11,631 nucleotides of DNA from Hamiltosporidium magnivora (taxonomy: Eukaryota > Microsporidia > Dubosqiidae): positions 1 through 11,631 of the forward strand of contig PITI01000492.1 in the NCBI GenBank assembly GCA_004325065.1, in the 5' to 3' direction. Made by a program: the position numbers and the translations under genes. Of the stretch, positions 1-7,631 are shown in pieces (within the stretch, counting starts at the first letter, position 1; the number at the start of each line of letters is the position of its first letter). The notes beneath the pieces were generated by a model. It was not told where the DNA came from. It was given only the letters and a program-made list of their open reading frames with translations, and made no database searches.

Positions 1-671
1 TTTCTGAAGAAGAAATCATGAATCTTAATTTGATTGTTCTATTAAAATAAATATTTACATATCTATTATAGCCAATTAACACCATAGAAGAAGTTTATTT
101 TACTTTGAAAATTATAATAGTTTGACTCAAAAAAATCAAAAAAATCTGTTTTTGAGTGCAGAGGATTTTGAAATGAACAGAATATAATTAGATTTAACAT
201 TATTTCCACATTTAAAATATTTGAAAATTAAAAAGGTATTAATATCGGGAATTTCTGTTATGATTTTGTAGTAATTAAAGAAAAGAAGCTTCAAAACGAC
301 AAATGCAGAATTTATAAAAAAACTTTTAAATATCTAATTCACATTTTAAAAGAAAAGTTATTGAATTTCCTTGTAATCTGTAATAAATCACGGTACAATG
401 GTATTTATATCGATAAAAGTATTAAGTTAATTTAATATATCTTGTACACGCATTCCATGATTTTTTTCAGAAATTAAAAATTTGTAATTAAAAGCATAAT
501 AAAAGATTTTTATACTTTCAATATATGTTTGAACATTTGATAAAGTAATTGTGATATTCTTGAATTTTCAGAAATATTTTTTTTAAATTTGGTTAAAATT
601 TAAAAAATATTTTCTCTTCAAATGTCATAATTTGACAGTTCATTTTAAAAATTAATTTTTTTATATTTTCA
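1..671. other. AT-rich stretch with no supportable gene
   Basis: All six frames are closed by frequent stops and the sequence is dominated by A and T runs. The first 50 bases hold a short open stretch in frame 3 (SEEEIMNLNLIVLLK, stop at 48-50) that could be the tail of a gene lying to the left, but sixteen codons are not enough to support that. I see no RNA gene or clear repeat here. The composition changes sharply near 672, where the retrotransposon-like island begins. Confidence 0.6.
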
Positions 672-950
672 GGTGAGGAATGTATTTTTTATTTATATTC
701 GGCATTACAGCTCTGCACAAACTTTGGCCTTCCTCACTAATTTTGCCCACCGGTCTCTTTCCAGGGGGTTTATTTACTTTTCTGGTTTCGTAACAAGGTG
801 CTTTTAAAGAAGGGTTGTTAGCCTACGCCCAACTTTCTACCAGGAAGACAAATCTCTTTAAGTAACCTCTTACGACAAGCAGAGAATATTTCAGGCTATT
901 TCTGCTCCTGGCATAGTGGGGAAATCATAAGCCAACTGGCTAGATATATT
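672..950 (-). mobile_element. LINE leader-like island (5' UTR relic or short non-autonomous derivative)
   Basis: This block of about 280 bases is visibly richer in G and C than everything around it. Read on the minus strand it contains, in order, a CTTGTCGTAAGAGG motif (within 861-880), a CTTCCTGG box, GCTAACAACCC (812-822) and TGTTACGAAAC (785-795). From memory, this ordered set is typical of the leader in front of the endonuclease ORF of widespread arthropod LINEs. The last two motifs recur, similarly spaced, at 4631-4673 next to a recognisable LINE coding relic, which is internal support. No endonuclease or reverse transcriptase follows: the minus-strand reading passes through CCGGTGGG and AGAGCTGTAATGCC and then drops back into AT-rich DNA. 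It may be a fragment, or a short derivative joining leader to tail. I found no clear target-site duplication. Confidence 0.6.
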
Positions 951-1755
951 GAATGTAGGAAAATTAAAATTTAATAAAGTATATATTTTTTGCTTTTTAT
1001 GAAAGTGATCCGTAAACGATATAAGCTCACTATAAATTCGTTAATATATTGTTTCGGGTTTCTCTATATACTATTTTTAAATCTATAGGGACAATCTGAG
1101 GCAAAAATCTTTTTAGAGAAAGATAAAAAATATACACCGGATATTAAATCTAATTCTTATCGAAACCATAGCTTAGTCATACAAAATAAAGATTATCTAT
1201 GATACAAACTAATCGAAGAATGTTAATTTCAAACAAATAAACCATCAACAATTAATTTATATAGTAGTACTATAATTTGACAAAAAAAACAAATCAGATA
1301 ATTATTCCAGGTTAACTCAAATATTTTTATTAAAAGCTTGAAGAGCAAAAAAAGTCAAGAAAAATATAAAAAGTTTACGCAAATCAAGTTACAAATATTT
1401 AACACAAAAAAAAAGTAAAAATCGTTTATTTTCATTTACCATGAAAAAATATTTATGTCTTTGTATAAAGAAAAGATATGATTTATGTATTGAAATATAT
1501 CAATGGGAATATCAAGTATGATTATAGCAATTATCATTGTTTTAAAACCACAAAAATATATTTTTTTTAAACATTTAGTCATAAATAAATAATATATATC
1601 ATATCATCTTGATTTAACGTGAAAAATAATTTTTTTACAATTAAATACTCTTTCAGAAATTTTGGATTTTAAATTTTTTTAACACATATATTTGAATTTT
1701 TTAATTATATTTTTTAAAGACATATAATTTTAAAAATATTTTCTAATTCCTAACC
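951..1755. other. AT-rich intergenic stretch, nothing recognised
   Basis: There is no open frame of useful length on either strand, no RNA gene and no convincing repeat. The last bases before 1756 (ttcctaacc) form the immediate leader of the broken gene. An in-frame TAA just upstream of that ATG fixes it as the first possible start. Confidence 0.55.
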
Positions 1756-2972
1756 ATGATTCTTTTTACGGTTTTTTTTTGGAATTATATTTTACTATCA
1801 AATGAAACAGTAAATTCGAATTTTGAAGATAAAATCACGCCTATTGATCTCAACAGCCCGTTACTAGTCAATTCCTATTTTATTAATATGATATCATACA
1901 ATATAACTTGGTTTATAATGAGTGGTGGAGGTTATACCGATAATGGTTCGATTTTGGAAACTATATTAAATAATGTAATTAAGAGATATCCACCACACGT
2001 TGAAAAATATTTTGTTGAGCTGATGAATCTTGAATGGAATGGCAGTCTACGATTCTATAAATTTAAGCCGGTGTTACCAAATAAGTGCTATTGGAATATC
2101 GTGGATAAATTGGTATATCGATTAAAAAATACGGTATTGGAAATTATCATTAAAAAAACCGAGATTTCGATTTATTCTTTAACGAAAAAATCGGAAAATT
2201 CTTTTTTGCAAGATTTTGCAGTAAAATAGATAAAGTCAAGGAATATTTAAAGTACACAAAAAATCAAACCAAAAGATATATAACTAATGTAAGAAATAAA
2301 AAAATATATTATGATGGTTTTTTAAATTATAAAAACAATTTAGAATATTTATTTGAAAAAGATTTTCTTACTCGGAATTCTACTATCAATTCTAAAATTC
2401 TAAAATTAATGTATTGTTTTGAGAAATCAGAAATTTCTGACATTAGAGCATTGAACATTATATTTCGAAATTTCGGAATTGGTTTTGACTTTAAAGAAAT
2501 TTTAACCGATATATTTCAACAGATTGGAATATTATTTTATATTTTTGAATTTGATTTATCAACAGCAGTAAAGGATAGAGGAATTAAATCATTGTTTTGG
2601 GATTATGAGGCAAGCAAATGTATGCACATCAAGAATATTTAATGGAATATGTAACGAACGGTCTTAAACCTCATATTGAGAAGTACATGGATGTTGTGAT
2701 TCAGAAAATGCAGAAGTAAACCACAGACGCTATTAATTAAAAAATCCGTGGTAAAAATTTATTTTAATTCTTATAATTATCCTCGTTTTACAATTTATAC
2801 TATTTTTTTACTTTTAATTTGCTTAATTTGGAAAAATAAAAACTCTGACTGTTTTATGTTACCTAAATTATACAAGATATGCAAATTCTACAATTGTCAA
2901 TTTACTAAATATTGTTTGAGGGTTAGGAACAAAATTAATACGTTTTATAACAATCCATCACGGTTTTTTTAA
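1756..2972 (+). pseudogene. Broken gene for a putative secreted or single-pass membrane protein, with three frame changes
   Basis: I do not recognise the family. The first segment (1756-2229, 157 codons) starts with a hydrophobic stretch (MILFTVFFWNYILLS) that looks like a signal peptide. Coding-like sequence then continues in other frames: frame 3 is open from 2154 to 2642, frame 2 supplies a short segment to the stop at 2717-2719, and frame 3 is open again from 2700 to 2972. The simplest switch points are the seven-A run at 2152-2158, the region around 2610-2620, and the A-run near 2705. The last segment carries a hydrophobic stretch (FTIYTIFLLLICLIW) followed by a basic tail, so the ancestral product would read as signal peptide, about 300 residues of ectodomain, membrane anchor and short tail. 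The internal stops argue for a pseudogene. Recoding or homopolymer sequencing errors remain possible. An AATAAA lies at 3036-3041, but such hexamers are common here. Confidence 0.55.
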
Positions 2973-4562
2973 ATCGTTTGGTTCGTAAATTTATAAAATT
3001 ATAATTATTTCAAATTTTTCAATTATAAGTTTATAAATAAAAATTTTATACTTTTACGAATTATTTTGAAAGCTAAATTCAATAAAATATAAGAAATATA
3101 ATTTAATAAGTCTTATTTGAATTAATTATTTAATAAGAAAGTTTATTGGCGTTGGAATCTTTTCATAAAATTCTAACATCTAAAATAAACTAACATTTAA
3201 AGTTATAATAGCCAAAAAAAATATCATAATCATTTGAATTTGCTATATTAGACAGTGTTTTTCCTTTTAAAAACATGATTTTTGAATAAAATCTGTTATA
3301 ATCTTTAATAAATGTGATCTTCTAAATGTATTTAATATAATAATGTGTTCAAGAAAAGCAATTTTAATATATTATTTATTAAATTGTTAAAACGCATGAG
3401 AACTTTATGAAAATAAATCTATAATAAACTAGGCTTTTAGAACAGTTTATTAGAAATAGATCAAAGATTTTATTTGACTATGTATTAGGACTTTAAAAAA
3501 TCTCATATTGCTCAATTTATCTAAAAAGCCTCAATTTTTACATAATTAAAATTGCTTTTTTAAAATTAATTTCTGACCTAAAGATATCGTAACTATTGGA
3601 TTCTAAATCTACAGCAAAAGAAACAAATTTAAAAAAATCTTTCTTTCTACAAATATTTCGAAAAGAAAAATAAAAATTATTTAAAAAAAATCATAGTTAA
3701 TAAATATCTTTCAAAATATTAAATTTAATGATTTAGATATCACAGTCAAGATTCTGTAATAAGATGAAATCTTTGAATACGAAAATTTATTTTTCTGCAG
3801 AATAAACTAATAGAACAACAAAAATATAAATTTACTTACATTATAAAAGTGAATTGTTAAAGATTCGTATACGATTATAACAACATATGACAATACAGTA
3901 AGAAATTTAATCTCAAATATTCACATATAATATATTACATACAAGTTCTGATTAAATTTAAATAAGCTTGGTCATAAAATAGTAAGATAAGTTAAAGTTT
4001 AAAAAATTTTCTTAAATATATTTCTGAAAAGAATCGAGTTAAATACAATTATAATTGAAAAATGGAATTGATTTTTATTCTTTTACTAAAACTGATGGGA
4101 AAGGAAAAGAAAAATAAAGAAATATATCTTGGATATTTAAAAACTTCATTTATTAGGTATATTTCATTTATATTGCTAATATAGCAAGCCAAGTTTTTAA
4201 TTATTGGGAGACACATTTTTTATCTTATTTTGGAATTTAAATAACTTTGCATCCTAACATATTGTAAAGAAGTCTATTTTATTAAAAAAAAGAACTTACG
4301 AAAATTTTTATTTATTTTTCAGATATATAAATGGTATGATGATAGATAAAGTTTAAATGCAAAAGTAATATTGGTGAATTTACTTTTAAAGTATTTTATG
4401 TATAAATTTGAAGTACAATTAATTATGAATTGAATCTAGTAACCAGGATCAAGCATTTAATTGCAACGTTAACTGAAATTAAGACAGAAAAAATGTTGGG
4501 AAATAAAATTTATATTCGAATACTAGCATAGAAGAGTTAAAATATATTTAAATTGGTTGTGC
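2973..4562. other. Long AT-rich intergenic stretch
   Basis: About 1.6 kb has no supportable ORF, RNA gene or transposon coding relic on either strand. The one structure I can point to is a nested inverted repeat at 4137-4200, listed separately. An AATAAA at 3036-3041 could have served the broken gene to the left. Base composition changes near 4563, where the decayed LINE begins. Confidence 0.55.
4137..4200. repeat. Nested inverted repeat
   Basis: Perfect 10-base arms (ttaaaaactt at 4137-4146, aagtttttaa at 4191-4200) enclose a second perfect hairpin, TTGCTA-ATA-TAGCAA, at 4173-4187. In DNA this AT-rich an inverted repeat of this size can arise by chance. It could also be a small structured RNA or the remains of a miniature element. 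No function is claimed. Confidence 0.3.
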
Positions 4563-4747
4563 TTAAAACTTACAACACCATAATGATCGATCCATCGCTC
4601 GGATGAGAAAAGAGAAAGACAAAGCATCTTGCTAACAACCCAATCACCCGAAATTACTATCATGTTATGAAACATTTACGATAATATGATAAACAAACAA
4701 GAAGTTTATAAAACAATGACGTTTAAATATTCAAAAAAAAACTAAAG

Positions 4748-5440
4748 AAGGAAACGTAGAATATCATACATTTGATAAACCAGGGGCTTTTAATATTTTA
4801 ACATCCGAACCTGAGAAAAATAAAATGAACTTTTCCGCCTCACATGGGATTCTGTGGAAAACAACAGATATACTTAAAAGAAGATACCACAATCTTATAT
4901 AACATTGAAACAGCCCTTTCTATACTCTACGAACTGCATTTGTTGTATCAACAATTTAATTCAGAACATGCAGAGTTTAAAAGATAAGTTAAAGAATCTG
5001 CAAAATACGATTAAAAGGTAAATTTGTAATTTGATAATATTATGTGCCTATACTTCTACCGAAAAATCAAATGCTATAGCGAAGAAACTTCTATAGCTTT
5101 CTAGAAAGATCATATGCTAAAGCTCCGAAACTGACATAAAAATTGTATTCGATGAAATGAATATGAAAGTGAGCTGAGAAAGAGCCTACGTGCCACAAAT
5201 TGGAAAACGAGGCTTGTATAGAGACACTAATGAAAATCAATTAGTATAATTTACTTTCAATACACGTAAGCTTAAGAAAAGTGATAACCGCATGATAATT
5301 ATACTGAAATGTAATAGATCATGATGTAGATCTATGACATGCAAAAAGTGTCAATTATGTAATAACATATAGAAAACAGATGCTGGCATATATAACTACC
5401 CTGTAATCATGAAATTTCGCCAAAAAGTATCTAAGTCCAG
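4748..5440 (+). pseudogene. LINE endonuclease domain, decayed
   Basis: In intact relatives this domain nicks target DNA to prime reverse transcription. Remnants occur in the family order but in shifting frames. DKPGAFNIL at 4771-4800 follows a damaged WNxR motif. One open piece at 4844-4987 (MGFCGKQQIY onward) is probably an out-of-frame reading, since the better family match there is in another frame, ending in a TAFVV-like string near 4930-4955. RLKGKFVI lies near 5010-5030, and a degraded VFDEMN, at the place of the catalytic GDMN-type motif, near 5148-5165. Next come GKRGLYRDTNENQL and the DHYPV-like box, where SDH has been lost in GIYNYPV. With the His-bearing motif damaged and many stops, it cannot encode a working enzyme. 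Family motifs are from memory. Confidence 0.65.
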
Positions 5441-5578
5441 GGTAAAAAAAGTCTTTGAGCGGAGAAACTTGATGTAAAAAATCCAAAGATCTAGATTTAA
5501 ACAGCTAATAAGAAAGTATCGAAGATGGTATAAATTGTTTGAGGATACTTACACCGCAGCGAAAGCGCTGAGACATGA

Positions 5579-5908
5579 CAGAGACATCAAAAGGTAGCTG
5601 ATTCATTAATCGGCTTTGCAGTACACCAAAGCAGACAATATTGGACTGATGAAGAATATAAACTAGCAATTCAAGCAAGAATCAAGGCAGGATATAACTT
5701 GAAAGAGAGATCAATGCCGAAAAAGAACATCACCTTTACCATAGTTAAGAAAAAAATATTACATGTATGTAGAACAAGAATATGATATTTCCAGAATGAA
5801 AAGATACGTGCGATAGAACCTGTGGTCATAAATAGACAAACGAAAGCAATTTATGCGGATTTTAAAGACGTTAATAGAAGGCACAGTCTAAAAGCGTCGC
5901 CATACTAG
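5579..5908 (+). pseudogene. LINE linker between endonuclease and reverse transcriptase
   Basis: A single frame runs through this stretch with only one internal stop, TGA at 5783-5785, and ends at TAG 5906-5908. It reads QYWTDEEYKLAIQARIKAG, then VCRTRI, the stop, YFQNEKIRAIEP, and KAIYADFKDVNRR. In arthropod LINEs of this type the same place carries a W-DEECKxAIxxRNKAR segment followed by KAFYADFKDV. I first considered a Myb-like domain because of WTDEE, but the following motifs and the position fit the LINE linker better. Just past 5897 the match continues one frame over as AILVVNEEL, marking a frameshift. The good preservation suggests fairly recent inactivation or chance sparing. Confidence 0.65.
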
Positions 5909-6072
5909 TAGTAAATGAAGAATTAGATCATATTTGAAAGAAGTCTTGAATATATGAGCTTTTTATTTTAAAAAATATTTAAACTGAACTATGCAAAATA
6001 AGAAAAAAGCGTGTTTCTTCAAATATTAGAATAAAACCCTCGAAGAGAATAAACTACCCTAAATCCAAGTGT

Positions 6073-6640
6073 TTGAAACCCAATTCGCTATTTATTCCCA
6101 GAAAAAAGAGAAAGCATATGGTAAAGTCCTCCTATATTCTGAGATTAAAGTATGGAAAGAAAACGCATTGTAAAAAAATTTATTCCTTGGTCTTAAAGGT
6201 TTGGAAACATGCAAGAATACTAGAAGATTTAAAAAAGGTTCATATTCTGCCATTGCACAAAAAGGTTCAAGATTAATTACTCAAATTACAAAGAGATATG
6301 TAACCTAAATATTGCCAATAAAATACGGTCAAAGTTAGTTGTCAAATACCTTGAAACACAATAGAAAGTACTCCGGATGGGTATAACGCTGGCTTTGAAC
6401 TAATAGTGTTTACTAATGACCAAATATTTACATTAAAATATATTTTTAAAAAAGATAAGGCTACAATCAATACCTTTAACGGCTTTTTAATGCTGATAAT
6501 AAGTCATGCCTTGCTGTCTAGTGGTGTGGATATCAGAAATTTACCTTTAAAAGACCGGGGTTATTCCTGATTGGCATCTTTTTATCCTTAGAACAATCAA
6601 GTTTTTTGTTTGGCTGATAACATAATCTTTCAAAAGAAAA
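6073..6640 (+). pseudogene. LINE reverse transcriptase domain, decayed and internally shortened
   Basis: This domain copies element RNA into DNA. The 67-codon open stretch 6073-6276 covers the start of the domain: CKKIYSLVLKVWKHARILED followed by HILPLHKK. The match continues one frame over as NYSNYKEICNLNIANK, SKLVVKYLE, then in another frame as DGYNAGF (6376-6396) and TNDQIFTLKYIFKK, equivalent to the GFR and STTDQIFTL motifs. The palm motif AFDS survives as scattered bases around 6507-6530 (gcc.t...tct...gtg.tgg). The catalytic box, normally (F/Y)ADD, reads LADN at 6610-6621, so its second catalytic Asp is Asn. Only about 90 bases separate the AFDS region from this box, where relatives have roughly 250-300, so an internal piece seems deleted. 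No thumb or 3' UTR is recognised beyond 6640. Confidence 0.75.
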
Positions 6641-6769
6641 AGTCTGGGAACTCCTGTTATTGAGCAAAGCTCTAATTTAATTTTAGATTTTTGCATTCTT
6701 AGGGAAAGGAACACGCAGAAAAAATTATTTCTTTTTATTTTAATATCTGTTCATTTTTAAGGTGTAGAT

Positions 6770-6910
6770 ATGGGGAATTTGAGGGAATTATTAAAAATTA
6801 CGGGGTATATAAACACATCAAATATAAAGAGAGATGTATTGGAAATAACGAAGATTATCGAGTATGGAAGAGGATTATGGGCCGCGAAATTCATTAGGAA
6901 ATTACAGTAA
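6770..6910 (+). other. Short ORF of uncertain status (46 codons)
   Basis: An ATG at 6770 opens a frame of 46 codons (MGNLRELLKITGYINTSNI... ending WAAKFIRKLQ) with TAA at 6908-6910. The frame next to it is also open across almost the same bases (RCRYGEFEGIIKNYG... to KRIMGREIH). Two overlapping open frames in DNA this AT-rich are mildly unusual and suggest former coding DNA. It lies just after the decayed LINE and just before an R2-type relic on the other strand, so a transposon origin is likely, but I match neither reading to a known domain. It is not claimed as a working gene. Confidence 0.3.
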
Positions 6911-6978
6911 ACACTCATATAAATACATGATAGCAATGTTTCTAGTCAATTGGATTCTGTTGCGATAGATTTTATCTC

Positions 6979-7500
6979 TTAAATATATATTTTCTCTACA
7001 ATTTTAATCAATTCATTAGCCTCTACTAAATCCACCGCTTCATTTATGTTTATTGTTGGTTCTTTCACTGTGGTTATCTAATCTAAAATATTGAAAGACT
7101 AAAAATTTTCCGTATTCACTTTTTAATCCCATCTTTGTTATTTACTCGCTTTAAAGGAGCTAATGGTTGGTCTTGCATCTCGGCCTTTTTAACACTTAAT
7201 GAGACGCTTTTCCTGCTCTCTTAAGCATTTAGCCTGAATCAAATCCTTTTGGCTGATCAAAGTAAATTTTTTCGACTGTATGTGTTAGAGCTATCGACTG
7301 AAGGTGTGTCTCTATGTTATGCGTATTTTTAGTCTTTAAAGCAATATCATACGTTATTTTGTCACAATACCGTCCTAGTTTATCACATAAGGAATTATCT
7401 CCATGCTAAATTTATAAATAAGACCCAAATCATTTGCTAGTATATTATACTTCCGAATTTCTCCCTTTCAACTTTTGAAAATGGCTCTTGTAAATAATTG
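6979..7500 (-). pseudogene. C-terminal relic of an R2-type retrotransposon
   Basis: On the minus strand three coding-like pieces follow one another. From about 7490 to 7441, VEREKFGS leads into a second frame reading LANDLGLIYKFSMEIIPYVI (7440-7381). It then passes a TAG at 7375-7377, where the family as I recall it has Trp (WDGIVTK), so TGG to TAG is the simplest change. The next piece (about 7357 to the stop at 7229-7231) reads IETHLQSIALTHTVEKIYFD. A further open run at 7077-6979 reads KEPTININEAVDLVEANELI. The first three match my memory of the C-terminal region of microsporidian R2-like Pol proteins, beyond the restriction-like endonuclease; the last may be the extreme C terminus. Several frameshifts and stops make it dead. 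Its orientation is opposite to the R2-type fragment at 11439-11631. Confidence 0.55.
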
Positions 7501-7613
7501 TTACTTTAGCGAGGGCTGTTAGAGAACAAAAAAAAAATTTACCTAATACATGGATTTTTGTGTTTATCTGTTAGTTTATGTACCAATAAAAATTTTATAT
7601 TTTTTAAAGAAAA
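7501..7613 (+). promoter_or_regulatory. Upstream region of the 674-residue gene
   Basis: This AT-rich stretch ends in an A-rich run (ttttttaaagaaaa) directly before the first ATG. It is the only room for a promoter, because the R2-type relic ends close to 7500. I see no clear CCC- or GGG-type box or TATA element that would stand out in this composition. The leader is probably very short. Confidence 0.3.
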
Positions 7614-7628
7614 ATGAATTTACCGTAA
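7614..7628 (+). other. Four-codon upstream ORF in frame with the main start
   Basis: ATG AAT TTA CCG TAA lies 18 bases before the ATG at 7632, in the same frame. It is either a minimal upstream ORF or the original start of the main protein, cut off by a TAA at codon 5, after which translation would begin at the second ATG. The A-rich context before 7614 looks at least as good for initiation as the sequence before 7632 (gtaaaca). Confidence 0.4.
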
Positions 7629-7631
7629 ACA

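Larger units (their letters stand above)
4563..6640 (+). mobile_element. Decayed LINE with APE-type endonuclease and reverse transcriptase
   Basis: A non-LTR retrotransposon can be followed over about 2 kb although every frame is interrupted. The leader holds GCTAACAACCC (4631-4641) and TGTTATGAAAC (4663-4673), shared with the island at 672-950. Positions 4748-4800 look like a mutated endonuclease start of the GTWNxRTLxKPGA type; what survives is HTFDKPGAFNIL. Further endonuclease echoes include FYSFLERSYAKAP near 5085-5130, GKRGLYRDTNENQL near 5200-5240 and DAGxxNYPVIMKFRQKV near 5380-5430. A linker follows (WTDEEYKLAIQARIKAG, KAIYADFKDV), then the reverse transcriptase. The order matches full-length arthropod LINEs, so the element inserted nearly complete and has since decayed. 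Both the parts and their spacing support the call. The exact clade (RTE-like or jockey-like) is unresolved. Confidence 0.8.

Noticed and set aside
1..50. C-terminal end of a gene entering from the left
   Set aside because: Only sixteen codons are open and no domain is visible; this cannot be told from chance.
2409..2642. Separate 77-codon gene starting at an internal ATG
   Set aside because: The frame is open well upstream (from 2154) with coding-like sequence, so the ATG is internal to the broken gene.
2748..2972. Separate 74-codon gene
   Set aside because: The only start is GTG, not expected in a eukaryotic nuclear gene. It is better read as the membrane-anchor end of the broken gene at 1756.
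3422..3452. 9-base inverted repeat (taataaact / agtttatta)
   Set aside because: Of a size expected by chance in DNA of this composition, with no supporting context.
5330..5375. Possible zinc finger (MTCKKCQLCNN)
   Set aside because: This reading lies between stops, while another frame of the same bases fits the end of the LINE endonuclease.
5636..5730. Myb/SANT-like DNA-binding domain (QYWTDEEYKLA)
   Set aside because: The following motifs and the position between endonuclease and reverse transcriptase fit the LINE linker, so a separate DNA-binding domain is unnecessary.
6073..6276. Independent 67-residue gene
   Set aside because: Its second half is plainly the start of a LINE reverse transcriptase domain, and the match continues past its stop in other frames.
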